NCBI GenBank assembly: GCA_903928045.1
Contig: CAIYPH010000777.1
Coordinates: 1 to 5,657 of the forward strand
Reading direction: 5' to 3'
Length of the DNA stretch: 5,657 bases
From: an uncultured Rhodospirillales bacterium
GTDB lineage: Bacteria; Pseudomonadota; Alphaproteobacteria; Acetobacterales; Acetobacteraceae
In this document: in pieces, positions 5,612 through 5,657 of the stretch
Numbering within the stretch: the stretch's first letter is position 1
Layout: each line of letters starts with the position of its first letter
Notes under the pieces: model-generated
What the model saw: only the letters and a program-made list of their open reading frames with translations
What the model was told of the DNA's origin: nothing
Database searches by the model: none
Position numbers and translations under genes: made by a program

Positions 5612-5657
5612 CTACGCGTTCCGCCTTAACGCCTCCGGATTAACGCAATACCCCGGA

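Noticed and set aside
1..5657. CRISPR array, tRNA/rRNA, insertion sequence or toxin-antitoxin pair
   Set aside because: No spaced direct repeats, no RNA gene sequence, no transposase or terminal repeats with target duplication, and no small gene pair were seen on either strand. The repeat copies at the two ends are intergenic palindromes, not evidence of a transposon around the operon.

Overview
The window is a complete branched-chain-amino-acid-type (Liv/HAAT family) ABC importer operon on the + strand, flanked on both sides by copies of one AT-rich palindromic repeat. High GC in the genes, strong C/G preference at third codon positions, and LivF/LivG sequence variants that I associate with alphaproteobacterial transporters suggest an alphaproteobacterium. 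The repeat style reminds me of Acetobacteraceae, but that family-level placement is from memory and is not shown by the sequence.

Layout. At the left edge lies a degenerate copy of the repeat (about 46-95). Next is a small minus-strand gene (100-258) encoding a 52-residue protein with a proline run and an acidic DGDHDG segment. A 221-base divergent intergenic region follows, holding the control region for both directions. Then come the five operon genes: an exported solute-binding protein (480-1724), a strong intrinsic terminator hairpin (1731-1767), permease livH (1782-2729), permease livM with an unusual C-terminal extension (2726-4003), ATPase livG (4000-4752) and ATPase livF (4752-5447). 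The last four genes overlap by 1-4 bases and are probably translationally coupled. The right flank (5448-5657) has no complete gene. It carries two further repeat copies facing each other, and possibly the last codons of a convergent gene.

How it works together. The binding protein would capture a ligand in the periplasm and deliver it to the LivH-LivM membrane channel, with LivG and LivF hydrolysing ATP on the cytoplasmic side. The terminator after the binding-protein gene should let most transcripts stop there, giving more binding protein than membrane complex. The substrate cannot be fixed from sequence: this family also moves amides, urea and aromatic acids, and no catabolic gene is present to guide the choice.

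The operon itself is ordinary. The points most worth a second look are: (1) the repeat copies, whose stems differ by compensatory, symmetric changes; (2) a pair of ATPase deviations (LivF Walker A Lys to Arg, LivG signature Gly to Ala) that fall in the same predicted ATP site; (3) the intra-operon terminator; (4) the small divergent gene. I see no sign of a wholly new multi-gene system.
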